A stretch of 8,812 nucleotides of DNA from Deltaproteobacteria bacterium RBG_13_61_14. Its GTDB lineage: Bacteria; RBG-13-61-14. A program made the translations under genes and the position numbers. The notes under the pieces were generated by a model, which saw only the letters and a program-made list of their open reading frames with translations, made no database searches and was not told the DNA's origin. Of this stretch, positions 1 through 4,930 are shown one piece after another. Position 1 is the stretch's first letter; each line of letters opens with the position of its first letter. The stretch lies in the NCBI GenBank assembly GCA_001797815.1, contig MGQK01000053.1:109597-118408 (forward strand), read 5' to 3'.

Positions 1-464
1 CCCTCCAGCTTCTCCATCAGGTAGCCGGCGTTGTCCTCCCCGAACCGCTCCCGATAATAGGCATAGCTCTGCTCCAGCCGCTTCGCGCTCGGCTGGGTCC
101 CGGTCTCGATCCAGCCCGGGCTGAACCAGTAGGTGGCCGGATGCCGGGTGAAATAGGTCTGATAGCGCTCCTTGGACCCGAGCAAAAAGGTGATGCAGTC
201 GTGAGCCCGGGCAATGATCCAGGGGGTCTTTTGGGTCTTGACCCCGCAGGTGCCCAGGCAGCAAAGCCCGTAACCGACCAGGATCCGATCAAACCCCTCT
301 GCTTCCGCCTGGTCCAGGGCCGTCTGCAACTCGCGGCGCAGCCGGGCCGGGTCCAGGTGAAGGCCCTGGGGCAAAAAGCGGAAGTGAATATCGTGAGGGG
401 AATCCGCGGCGAAGCGGCAGAGCTCCCGCCACAGCACCCGGCAGGCAATCAAGCACAGCTTCAC
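1..464 (-). CDS. DUF1638 family protein, 3' end beyond the window
   Basis: I recognise this as a DUF1638 family member; the family has no settled biochemical role that I can state. The visible 154 residues begin VKLCLIACRVLWREL and contain a cysteine-rich stretch, GYGLCCLGTCGV (residues 64-75), then RAHDCITFLLGSKERY (86-101) and a TYWFSPGWIETG segment, which together are the typical family pattern. I see no signal peptide or membrane segment, so it is probably cytoplasmic. The GTG start at 464 is chosen because a GGGAGG ribosome binding site lies 9 nt upstream inside the last purF codons and the purF TAG ends only 3 nt before it, so translation is probably coupled to purF. The clustered cysteines and the conserved His-Asp-Cys suggest metal or cofactor binding, which is inference. 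The C-terminus lies past position 1. Confidence 0.85.
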   Translation of the reverse strand, partial: MKLCLIACRVLWRELCRFAADSPHDIHFRFLPQGLHLDPARLRRELQTALDQAEAEGFDRILVGYGLCCLGTCGVKTQKTPWIIARAHDCITFLLGSKERYQTYFTRHPATYWFSPGWIETGTQPSAKRLEQSYAYYRERFGEDNAGYLMEKLE

Positions 465-467
465 CCG

Positions 468-1898
468 CTACAGCCTCCCCACTTCCCGGATGAACAGGTC
501 CATCTGCCGCCGGCGGATGCTCTCCGGAAACTCGATCGGATACTGCCCGCTGAAGCAGGCGTCGCAATACCCGAGTCCCGAAGGCTCCACCGCCTGCCAC
601 AAGCCGGCCAGGGAAAGGTAGCCGAGCGAGTCGGCGCCGATGAACTCCCGGATCTTCTCGACCTGGCCGTCGCGGGTGTTGTAGATCAGCTCTTCGCGGG
701 TCGGGGTGTCAATGCCGTAGAAGCAGGAGCCGGCAATGGGCGGCGAGCTGATCCGCATGTGCACCTCCCGGGCCCCGCCCTGCTCCCGGAGCATGCTCAC
801 GATCTTGCGGGAGGTGGTGCCGCGCACGATCGAGTCGTCCACCACCACCACCCTTTTGCCCTGCAAGACCTCGCGCACCGCGTTGAGCTTGACCTTCACC
901 CCGAAATGCCGGATGGATTGGCTCGGCTCGATAAAGGTCCGGCCCACGTAATGGTTGCGGATCAACCCTTCCTCAAAGGTCAGGCCCGAAGCCCGGGCAA
1001 AGCCCATGGCCGCGGGCCGGCCCGAATCAGGCACCCCGATCACGATGTCCGCTCTCGCCGGCTGCTCCTTGGCCAGTTGCTCGCCCAGGCGGATCCGGGT
1101 CTGATAAACATTGCGGCCGAAGACCGTGGAGTCGGGCCGGGCAAAGTAAATGTGCTCGAAAATGCAGGCCTTGGCCGGCCGGGGCGCGAACGGCTTGAAC
1201 GACTCGATCCCGTGGGCGTCCACCACGATCACCTCGCCCGGCTCGATCTCCCGCTCGTAGTGCGCGCCGATCAGGTCAAGGGCGCAGGTTTCCGAGGCGA
1301 TCACCACCGTCTCGCCCAGCCGGCCCAGCACCAGGGGCCGGATCCCGTTTGGGTCGCGGGCCGCGGCGAGCTGGCTTTCAGTGAGGAAGACCAGGCAATA
1401 GGAGCCTTGGATCTGGTCCAGGGCCGTGGTGATCTTGTCAATCAGCCGGCCGGAGCGCGCCGAGGCCATCAGGTGCACGATCACCTCGGTGTCCATGGTG
1501 GTCTGGAAAATGGCCCCGTGCTCTTCCAGCTCTTCCCGCAGCTCCCGGGCATTGACCAGGTTGCCGTTGTGAGCCACCGCCAGCCGGCCTCGGCTGGAAT
1601 CCATGGCAAAGGGCTGGGCGTTCTTGAGGAGTGAGGCGCCGGTGGTGGAGTAGCGGACGTGGCCGATGGCCATGTGCCCGGGCAGTTGCAGCAGGATCTC
1701 GTGCTTGAAAATGTCCTGGACCAGGCCCATGGCCCGGTGCGAGCTCATGAACCTCCCGTTGGAAGAGACGATGCCGCCCGATTCCTGGCCCCGGTGCTGC
1801 AGCGCATACAGGGCCAGGTAAGCCAGCTTGGCCGCCTCCGGGTGGCCGTAAATCCCCACGACCCCGCACTCTTCTCTCCACTCATCCACCGCGCTCAA
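468..1898 (-). CDS. purF: Amidophosphoribosyltransferase (glutamine PRPP amidotransferase)
   Basis: It catalyses the first committed step of de novo purine synthesis: PRPP plus glutamine gives 5-phosphoribosylamine. The protein is 476 aa, normal for the family. The N-terminal Ntn-hydrolase glutaminase domain has its nucleophile at Cys11 ([10 protein letters not shown]) behind a short propeptide, with [10 protein letters not shown] at 33-42 and AHNGNLVN at 109-116. The C-terminal phosphoribosyltransferase domain has the PRPP loop [13 protein letters not shown] (350-362). Cys245, Cys392 and the Cys445-x2-Cys448 pair match the 4Fe-4S ligands of the Bacillus-type enzyme, so an oxygen-sensitive cluster is expected. 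The start is uncertain: TTG at 1898 has an AGGAG almost touching it, while GTG at 1889 has the same AGGAG at about 10 nt and would give a 7-residue propeptide. It is followed after 3 nt by the DUF1638 gene, so the two probably share a transcript. A likely promoter lies at 1934-1961. Confidence 0.97.
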   Translation of the reverse strand: MSAVDEWREECGVVGIYGHPEAAKLAYLALYALQHRGQESGGIVSSNGRFMSSHRAMGLVQDIFKHEILLQLPGHMAIGHVRYSTTGASLLKNAQPFAMDSSRGRLAVAHNGNLVNARELREELEEHGAIFQTTMDTEVIVHLMASARSGRLIDKITTALDQIQGSYCLVFLTESQLAAARDPNGIRPLVLGRLGETVVIASETCALDLIGAHYEREIEPGEVIVVDAHGIESFKPFAPRPAKACIFEHIYFARPDSTVFGRNVYQTRIRLGEQLAKEQPARADIVIGVPDSGRPAAMGFARASGLTFEEGLIRNHYVGRTFIEPSQSIRHFGVKVKLNAVREVLQGKRVVVVDDSIVRGTTSRKIVSMLREQGGAREVHMRISSPPIAGSCFYGIDTPTREELIYNTRDGQVEKIREFIGADSLGYLSLAGLWQAVEPSGLGYCDACFSGQYPIEFPESIRRRQMDLFIREVGRL

Positions 1899-1933
1899 AC
1901 TCCTGGAAGGATTCCTGAGAAACTCCCTCCTTT

Positions 1934-1961
1934 AGTATAGCCCATTCCACCACTTTTCCAA
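1934..1961 (-). promoter_or_regulatory. Putative sigma-70-type promoter of purF
   Basis: On the minus strand TTGGAA (1961-1956, four of six matches to TTGACA) is followed after 16 bp by TATACT (1939-1934, five of six matches to TATAAT). Transcription would start near 1927, about 30 nt before the purF start. A strong AAAGGAGGG stretch lies just downstream but is too far from purF to serve it as a ribosome binding site. I see no recognisable purine-repressor operator. Confidence 0.5.
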
Positions 1962-1963
1962 CT

Positions 1964-2000
1964 TAAAAACAAGCCTCCGCCCACTTCGAAAAGCGGGCGG
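1964..2000 (-). terminator. Weak terminator-like hairpin upstream of purF
   Basis: CCGCCC (1977-1982) pairs with GGGCGG (1995-2000), with three further inner pairs around a small loop. Read on the minus strand, the stem is followed after 7 nt by TTTTT (1969-1965). That spacing is long for an intrinsic terminator, so the call is weak. It would stop minus-strand readthrough from the repeat region before the purF promoter. Confidence 0.3.
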
Positions 2001-2050
2001 GAAGGGTGAAGGATGAAGATAACCTTGAACCTGAACTTGAACGGATAAGA
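2001..2050. repeat. Composite heptamer and hexamer tandem array
   Basis: Three 7-bp units of the form GAAGGRT (2001-2021, the last diverged to GAAGATA) are followed by three 6-bp units, TTGAAC, CTGAAC and TTGAAC (2025-2042). Read on the minus strand the hexamers are GTTCAA/GTTCAG preceded by TATCC and followed by AAGG, closely resembling the plus-strand hexamer array at 4286-4311. Confidence 0.75.
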
Positions 2051-2081
2051 TTTCACGCCAAGGCGCAAAGCCGCCAAGATA
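2051..2081. repeat. Octamer repeat, copy 1 (TTTCACG plus CAAAG units)
   Basis: TTTCACG is followed by three 8-bp units, CCAAGGCG, CAAAGCCG and CCAAGATA. The same architecture and leading TTTCACG recur at 4177-4207, so this is a dispersed repeat type and not a chance run. Confidence 0.7.
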
Positions 2082-2101
2082 ATTTTTCACCACAGAGACA
2101 C

Positions 2102-2153
2102 CCCTCGGCCTGAGCTCCATTCGGCCCGAGCTCATGGCCGAGGGCGGGCCGAA
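2102..2153. repeat. Two interleaved inverted repeats interrupting a CACAGAGA-type repeat
   Basis: CCCTCGGCC (2102-2110) pairs with GGCCGAGGG (2136-2144), and TTCGGCCC (2120-2127) pairs with GGGCCGAA (2146-2153). The order is a-b-a'-b', so either one hairpin at a time or a pseudoknot could form. The segment sits between ACCACAGAGACACC and GCAGAGAGCACAGG, as if inserted into a CACAGAGA-type repeat. It shares the motif GAGCTCAYGGCCGA with the 80-bp element at 2857-2939 and may be a diverged relative. Confidence 0.6.
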
Positions 2154-2233
2154 GGCAGAGAGCACAGGGGAGGAAGGGAAAAACTAACCATTAAGGAACC
2201 AAGGCTCCAAAAGGGGGAGAGAAAGAAATTATC

Positions 2234-2267
2234 CACGAAAAGACACGAAGGGACACGAATAAGCACG
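2234..2267. repeat. 10-bp tandem array, CACGAAnnnn units
   Basis: Three units of 10 bp each begin CACGAA (2234, 2244, 2254), followed by a partial fourth (CACG at 2264). The rest of each unit varies. I see no coding role. Confidence 0.7.
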
Positions 2268-2277
2268 GTCCACTCTC

Positions 2278-2307
2278 TTAAAAAACTGCAACATTTCTCC
2301 ATATAAT
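2278..2307 (+). promoter_or_regulatory. Promoter-like site with perfect TATAAT
   Basis: TTAAAA (2278-2283, four of six matches) is followed after 18 bp by a perfect TATAAT (2302-2307) in an AT-rich pocket. It reads rightward into repeats, with an ATG at 2319 that opens an unconvincing ORF. It could drive a small RNA, or be chance in AT-rich DNA. Confidence 0.3.
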
Positions 2308-2355
2308 AAGGGAAGTAAATGAACTGGGCAAAGACAAAATCAAGGGCCGTCCTCA

Positions 2356-2383
2356 TTGATATAACCTATTGTATTTACATAAT
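2356..2383 (+). promoter_or_regulatory. Second promoter-like site
   Basis: TTGATA (2356-2361), 16 bp, CATAAT (2378-2383). A hairpin-capable segment follows at 2394-2427 (GCTG/CAGC outer pairs, CCC/GGG and TGGC/GCCA inner pairs) without a U-tract. No gene follows on this strand for 800 bp, so its meaning is unclear. Confidence 0.25.
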
Positions 2384-2552
2384 TTTTCTGTGTGCTGCCC
2401 TTGGCCGTGTGCGCCAGGGACCGCAGCTTAAAAAGGACAAAAAATCGCGTTTTCGGGCCAATGTTTCCATTTCTGTAAAGCCCCGCTTCACATTTTCTTC
2501 CTTTTCTTCCAATTCCCCTCAACTCCTCAGTCTTTTCCGAGAGTTATCTCCC

Positions 2553-2582
2553 CGACATACAACATACGGCATACGACATACC
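2553..2582. repeat. Heptamer array A (CGACATA, four units)
   Basis: Four consecutive 7-bp units: CGACATA at 2553 and 2574, with variants CAACATA (2560) and CGGCATA (2567). Two related units (TTACATA, CGACATA) recur at 5695-5708 just after the rel stop codon. Confidence 0.85.
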
Positions 2583-2599
2583 CTCTTCCAACTTCCCCC

Positions 2600-2683
2600 C
2601 ATTTTGCACGCCAACCACCCCATCCTGCACGGCAACCACCCCATCCTGCTCAGCAACCACCCCATCCAACGCGGCAACCACCC
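2600..2683. repeat. 21-bp tandem array, four units
   Basis: Four 21-bp units start at 2600, 2621, 2642 and 2663. Each begins CAT and ends with CAACCACCC; the first has CATTTT and the others CATCC. The middle six to eight bases vary. A partial fifth start follows at 2684. The period is three times 7, so the array reads as heptapeptide repeats in open frames on both strands, but neither reading frame looks like a real protein. Confidence 0.9.
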
Positions 2684-2758
2684 CAGGGTTCCGGCCTGGG
2701 GACCTCTACTCCAAGCACTGTGCACTGCTTCAGAGGTGTCAAGGTCTCAGGGGAATCC

Positions 2759-2786
2759 GTTGACGGTTGGCGGCTTGCAGTTGGCG
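2759..2786. repeat. Heptamer array B (GTTGRCG, four units)
   Basis: Four 7-bp units: GTTGACG, GTTGGCG (at 2766 and 2780) and the variant GCTTGCA (2773). The same unit type recurs in array D at 4049-4076. Confidence 0.85.
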
Positions 2787-2794
2787 TAAGGTAG

Positions 2795-2814
2795 GGGCGC
2801 GATTCATCGCGCCC
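2795..2814. repeat. Perfect 9-bp hairpin palindrome
   Basis: GGGCGCGAT (2795-2803) and ATCGCGCCC (2806-2814) are exact inverted repeats with a 2-bp centre. It resembles the small palindromic intergenic repeats common in bacterial genomes. There is no U-tract, so it is not a convincing terminator. Confidence 0.75.
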
Positions 2815-2856
2815 AGGATGCGCCGGCCAGCTCGCCCACGCATAACTAAAATGTAG

Positions 2857-2939
2857 CCGCGACCGTTCGGCTGCATTCGACAAGCTCAGGCCCCGAGATT
2901 GCCGAGGGGAGCTCACGGCCGAAGCCGCCCCGGTCGCGG
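2857..2939 (+). repeat. 80-bp palindromic element, copy 1
   Basis: The unit is bounded by a perfect 9-bp inverted repeat, CCGCGACCG (2857-2865) and CGGTCGCGG (2931-2939), with internal inverted pieces (TTCGGC and GCCGAA). The 80 bp at 2851-2930 match the reverse complement of 5606-5685 at 78 positions. No ORF is encoded, so if mobile it would need a transposase acting in trans. Confidence 0.85.
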
Positions 2940-2960
2940 AGCCAAGAAAAGAAAAACGAT

Positions 2961-2990
2961 CCACAGATTCCGCAGATTTCACAGATTTTC
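2961..2990. repeat. 10-bp tandem array with CAGATT core
   Basis: Three 10-bp units each carry CAGATT at roughly the same phase (2961-2990). A similar AATCTGTGAAAA, in the other orientation, occurs near 4160. Confidence 0.6.
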
Positions 2991-3000
2991 TTGTTCTGAA

Positions 3001-3035
3001 GCCTAAAGCCCAAAGCCTAATGCCTAATGCCTCCT
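3001..3035. repeat. Heptamer array C (GCCTAAT, four to five units)
   Basis: Units at 3001 (GCCTAAA), 3008 (GCCCAAA), 3015 and 3022 (GCCTAAT), with a decayed fifth (GCCTCCT) at 3029. It ends 8 bp before the -35 hexamer of the promoter for the 3174 gene. Confidence 0.85.
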
Positions 3036-3042
3036 CCGGTCC

Positions 3043-3071
3043 TTGACAACCCTACTCCATCATGCAATAAT
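3043..3071 (+). promoter_or_regulatory. Strong sigma-70-like promoter for the ORF at 3174
   Basis: A perfect TTGACA (3043-3048) is separated by 17 bp from AATAAT (3066-3071, five of six). Transcription would start near 3078, leaving a leader of about 96 nt. A 7-bp hairpin, TCCGGCC (3073-3079) with GGCCGGA (3086-3092), would lie at the 5' end of the transcript. Confidence 0.6.
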
Positions 3072-3130
3072 CTCCGGCCATGGAAGGCCGGATCAAACCC
3101 GAAGCCAAAAGCGAGCTGAACATTACAATG

Positions 3131-3149
3131 AGTATGGTGTCCCCAAATT
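3131..3149. repeat. Left inverted repeat flanking the 3174 ORF
   Basis: ATGGTGTCCCC (3134-3144), extended imperfectly to AGTATGGTGTCCCCAAATT, is exactly inverted relative to GGGGACACCAT at 3968-3978. It lies in the leader of the gene, about 30 bp before its start codon. Confidence 0.75.
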
Positions 3150-3173
3150 TCCCGCACTCCTCAAGGCAAGAAG

Positions 3174-3941
3174 ATGCAAGGAATCAATTTTCAGAGAACC
3201 TACCGGCTGGATCAGGCCTACAATCAAGTTAAACACCAAGCCGCAAAATTTTTGAAGGATTATCTCCACGATCCGGGCCTGTTCATTTTTGATGATCTCA
3301 GCACAAGCGTTACCTTTACCTCAGAGCGTCTGATCCCCCTTCGCGCCAGCGGCCGGCCTTGCGTGATGCTGATCTTCTCCAATCCCCATCCCCATTCGAT
3401 TCGGCAAGGCATGTTCCTGTCCCCCAACCGCCGCAACCTGCCCAATTCATTTTGGCAAACAATGTCAGAAGCGGGGTGGTTCAATATTTACGCAAGCAAT
3501 TTGGCCCCGGCACAACTTCGAGACATTTTTCTTCGAGTCGAATACGACAGCCCCTTCGAGCTGATTTTTTATTGCTATTATGCTTTCCCCTCTGATTTTC
3601 CCGAAGACCTTCCCAAGATTTTTAGCCAGGAGTTTTTTCGGAATGTTATTGAGCTGGCCGCAAAAAAGGAATTTCTCAAAACCTTGACCCGAGAAAAAGT
3701 CCGGGCGGTAGTCACCTTTAACAAAGGGGTATTCAACCGCATCGCAAAAAAGAAAATAACTCGCTATCTCAAAATTCTGAACGACCGCGGTTGCATTCGA
3801 AGCGAAATTGCAGAATTACAAGGGATGGTCCCTATCCATTTAACTTATCCCACCGGATGGCGCTACCACCGCAATGCCCGTGCTCTCAAACAAGATAATC
3901 TCAAACAGATCAAGCAGATGATTCTCGATAACCTCACTTAA
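3174..3941 (+). CDS. Uncharacterised protein, possibly uracil-DNA-glycosylase-like
   Basis: I do not firmly recognise this 255-aa protein. It is soluble, without signal peptide or membrane segment. Notable stretches are VMLIFSNPHPHSIRQGMFLS (64-83), SFWQTMSEAGWFNIY (92-106), VVTFNKGVFN (179-188) and HLTYPTGWRYHRN (222-234). The Asn-Pro-His-Pro stretch near a Gly-x-Phe-Leu-Ser, a hydrophobic strand ending FNKG and a C-terminal YPTG-His pattern loosely recall uracil-DNA-glycosylase superfamily proteins; this is a guess from memory of motif layout. ATG 3174 is the only good start after the in-frame TGA at 3129; AAGG lies 7 nt upstream. The gene opposes all its neighbours, is visibly richer in A and T, and has its own promoter (3043-3071). 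The flanking inverted repeats at 3131-3149 and 3962-3986 suggest acquisition as a unit. Real gene: likely. Function: unknown. Confidence 0.7.
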   Translation: MQGINFQRTYRLDQAYNQVKHQAAKFLKDYLHDPGLFIFDDLSTSVTFTSERLIPLRASGRPCVMLIFSNPHPHSIRQGMFLSPNRRNLPNSFWQTMSEAGWFNIYASNLAPAQLRDIFLRVEYDSPFELIFYCYYAFPSDFPEDLPKIFSQEFFRNVIELAAKKEFLKTLTREKVRAVVTFNKGVFNRIAKKKITRYLKILNDRGCIRSEIAELQGMVPIHLTYPTGWRYHRNARALKQDNLKQIKQMILDNLT

Positions 3942-3961
3942 TCCGACAGCTTGAATTCGTG

Positions 3962-3986
3962 AATTCGGGGGACACCATCCTTAATT
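3962..3986. repeat. Right inverted repeat flanking the 3174 ORF
   Basis: GGGGACACCAT (3968-3978) inside AATTC-GGGGGACACCAT-CCTTAATT is the exact 11-bp inverse of 3134-3144. It begins about 20 bp after the stop codon, just past a GAATTCGTGAATTC direct repeat. Confidence 0.75.
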
Positions 3987-4022
3987 CAGTTGATTAGGCA
4001 TTAAACGGGAAATAAAAAGGAT

Positions 4023-4038
4023 GACAGGCAGGAATGCC
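4023..4038. repeat. Partial copy of the GACAGGCA palindrome
   Basis: GACAGGCAGGAATGCC matches the left three quarters of the hairpin at 4106-4125 with one substitution and then diverges, so only the inner GGCA/TGCC stem remains. Confidence 0.55.
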
Positions 4039-4048
4039 GTTTAAGAAG

Positions 4049-4076
4049 GTTGACGGTTGGCAGTTGACGGTTGGCG
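4049..4076. repeat. Heptamer array D (GTTGRCR, four units)
   Basis: Four 7-bp units alternate GTTGACG (4049, 4063) with GTTGGCA (4056) and GTTGGCG (4070). They are the same unit type as array B at 2759-2786, 1.3 kb away and in the same orientation. Confidence 0.85.
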
Positions 4077-4105
4077 GAAAGCAGTGGAAAGTGATTCAAA
4101 TGGTT

Positions 4106-4125
4106 GACAGGCAAGAATGCCTGTC
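4106..4125. repeat. Perfect 8-bp hairpin palindrome GACAGGCA/TGCCTGTC
   Basis: GACAGGCA (4106-4113) and TGCCTGTC (4118-4125) are exact inverted repeats around AGAA, followed by CCCCCTT. There is no U-tract. It looks like a short dispersed palindromic repeat; a partial copy lies at 4023-4038. Confidence 0.75.
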
Positions 4126-4176
4126 CCCCTTCCAGATTTAGAAGTTTGAGCTTTTCTGAAAATCTGTGAAAAGGGG

Positions 4177-4207
4177 TTTCACGCCAAGTCGCAAAGGAGC
4201 AAAGGAA
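4177..4207. repeat. Octamer repeat, copy 2
   Basis: TTTCACG followed by three 8-bp units (CCAAGTCG, CAAAGGAG, CAAAGGAA). It has the same layout as 2051-2081. Confidence 0.7.
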
Positions 4208-4251
4208 AAGAGGAAATTGTTCCAAGTTCAGCTTGAAGAGGTTTTCCCCAC

Positions 4252-4279
4252 CTGCGACCTACGACCTACGACCTACGAA
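4252..4279. repeat. Heptamer array E (CTACGAC, four units)
   Basis: CTGCGAC at 4252, CTACGAC at 4259 and 4266, CTACGAA at 4273. Six bases after it the hexamer array at 4286 begins. Confidence 0.9.
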
Positions 4280-4285
4280 GATTCC

Positions 4286-4311
4286 GTTCACGTTCACGTT
4301 CACGTTCAAGG
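4286..4311. repeat. Hexamer array (GTTCAC, four units)
   Basis: Three exact GTTCAC units (4286, 4292, 4298) and a fourth GTTCAA (4304) followed by GG. It parallels the minus-strand hexamers at 2025-2042, including the closing GTTCAAGG. Confidence 0.9.
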
Positions 4312-4329
4312 GTAATAAATTTCTTCCCC

Positions 4330-4357
4330 TGCCTACTGCCTACTATCTACTGCCTAC
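4330..4357. repeat. Heptamer array F (TGCCTAC, four units)
   Basis: TGCCTAC at 4330, 4337 and 4351, with TATCTAC at 4344. The array overlaps the end of the isomerase remnant: the stop codon and last residues of that fragment (4343-4357) are made of array sequence. Confidence 0.9.
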
Positions 4358-4434
4358 TGTTTTCAGATGCCTTTCCACCATCTCGATCCGATCATTGCCC
4401 CAGAACATCTCATCGCCCACGAAAAGGAATTCCC
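4343..4434 (-). pseudogene. C-terminal remnant of a 2-hydroxychromene-2-carboxylate isomerase-like gene
   Basis: On the minus strand this reads EFLFVGDEMFWGNDRIEMVE, then RHLKTVGSR and a TAG at 4345-4343. It matches the C-terminal end of the intact gene at 4983-5576 (FFVGEEMFWGNDRIEMVERF). The central 38 bp (4371-4408) are identical to 5008-5045. Outside that block the aligned codons differ only at third positions (GTG/GTC, GAT/GAG, GAG/GAA), so the fragment came from a coding allele that had diverged under selection. It has no start codon and abuts the brnA stop. Its last codons run into heptamer array F. It is best explained as a leftover of a recombination or insertion event that placed brnTA beside the intact gene. 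Confidence 0.8.
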
Positions 4435-4662
4435 TTACTCATACTTGGAGGCGTAGAGTTCCAGGACCCGGCGGATCATTTTTTGGTAGGGGGTTTTGTG
4501 TTTTTTCGCCTGTTTTTTGAAGAAGGCCACGCTGGTTTTGCTCAGGTTGAGGGTGACTTTGACGGCGTCGGGTTTGAGGACGAGTTGTTCCGGCGGAGGC
4601 AGGAAATCCCGGACCACTTCCATGGCCAGGGGCTTATCGGTGTAGCGAATTTTCTTTTTCAT
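4435..4662 (-). CDS. brnA: BrnA-family (ribbon-helix-helix) antitoxin
   Basis: This 75-aa antitoxin should bind and neutralise the BrnT toxin encoded just upstream and, as in characterised BrnTA pairs, repress their shared promoter. The first 30 residues (MKKKIRYTDKPLAMEVVRDF and on) would be the toxin-contacting part. The rest, VTLNLSKTSVAFFKKQAKKH and the PYQKMIRRVLELYASKYE tail, is the DNA-binding ribbon-helix-helix domain seen in this antitoxin family. ATG 4662 has an AAGGAAGGGAAG ribosome binding site just upstream and lies inside the toxin gene, overlapping its last 29 bp, so translation is probably coupled. The stop codon at 4435 directly abuts the isomerase remnant. Family assignment is by sequence pattern; close CopG-like antitoxins are the alternative name. 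Confidence 0.88.
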   Translation of the reverse strand: MKKKIRYTDKPLAMEVVRDFLPPPEQLVLKPDAVKVTLNLSKTSVAFFKKQAKKHKTPYQKMIRRVLELYASKYE

Positions 4663-4921
4663 AAACTTCCCTTCCTTTCCGCCAATAGCCGGCGCCGATA
4701 ATCCGGATCACATCTTCACGATAAGTGAAGCGGACCGTAAGAATCCCGCCCTCGACTTCGCCCAGGCAGTAATAGCGAGGCTCAGCTCCGCTGTGCTTCA
4801 GGTCCCGCGCGATCACACGCCGCGGGTCCAAAAAGGCCATTTGGGCCAGGGCGAAGGCAACGCCGTGCTTGCGCCGATTGGCGGCGTCTTTTTTCTCGTC
4901 CCATTCAAAGCGAACGCCCAT
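4634..4921 (-). CDS. brnT: BrnT-family toxin (DUF497), predicted ribonuclease
   Basis: It is predicted to be the toxin of a type II toxin-antitoxin pair; BrnT proteins have a RelE-like fold and block translation by cutting RNA. The 95-aa protein has the family signature FEWDEKKDAANRRKHGVAF at 4-22, an FLDP segment at 30-33, then EPRYYCLGEVEGGILTVRFT (47-66), REDVIRIIGAG and the C-terminal WRKGREVYE. The Lys-His-Gly and the later Arg and Glu residues, which matter in the family, are present, so the toxin looks intact. ATG 4921 is the only in-frame start after a TAA about 30 bp upstream; GAAGG touches it, so initiation may be inefficient. It is the first gene of the pair, 61 bp after the isomerase stop, with operator-like repeats in that gap. 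Confidence 0.9.
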   Translation of the reverse strand: MGVRFEWDEKKDAANRRKHGVAFALAQMAFLDPRRVIARDLKHSGAEPRYYCLGEVEGGILTVRFTYREDVIRIIGAGYWRKGREVYEKENSLHR

Positions 4922-4930
4922 CCTTCTGCC

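Larger units (their letters stand above)
1962..3042. other. Repeat-rich stretch without a convincing gene
   Basis: This 1.1-kb stretch upstream of purF holds no ORF with recognisable protein content. It is a patchwork of short tandem arrays with periods of 6, 7, 8, 10 and 21 bp, hairpin-forming palindromes and one copy of an 80-bp repeat, all listed separately, interspersed with AT-rich sequence that contains two promoter-like sites at 2278-2383. The 156-codon plus-strand ORF at 2319-2789 runs through the arrays and is judged not to be a gene. Confidence 0.7.
3987..4342. other. Repeat-filled spacer without a gene
   Basis: No coding sequence is supported here. The stretch holds heptamer arrays D, E and F, a hexamer array, an octamer array and two versions of a GACAGGCA palindrome, each listed separately. 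Confidence 0.7.

Noticed and set aside
141-1634. Long plus-strand ORF of 497 codons opposite purF
   Set aside because: It is the antisense shadow of purF and the DUF1638 gene in GC-rich DNA; the product has no recognisable domain, while purF is unmistakable.
2319-2789. 156-codon plus-strand ORF with a hydrophobic N-terminus and heptapeptide repeats
   Set aside because: Although a promoter-like TATAAT and GGGAAG precede it, it runs through the heptamer and 21-bp arrays and stops just after array B; the repeats explain the peptide pattern and nothing resembles a protein family.
3080-3226. Small ORF starting at ATG 3080 in the leader of the 3174 gene
   Set aside because: It begins in the loop of a hairpin, crosses the left inverted repeat and overlaps the main gene; no ribosome binding site or recognisable product.
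2553-4357. CRISPR array
   Set aside because: Repeats are 6 to 21 bp, contiguous and without unique spacers, and no cas genes are present.
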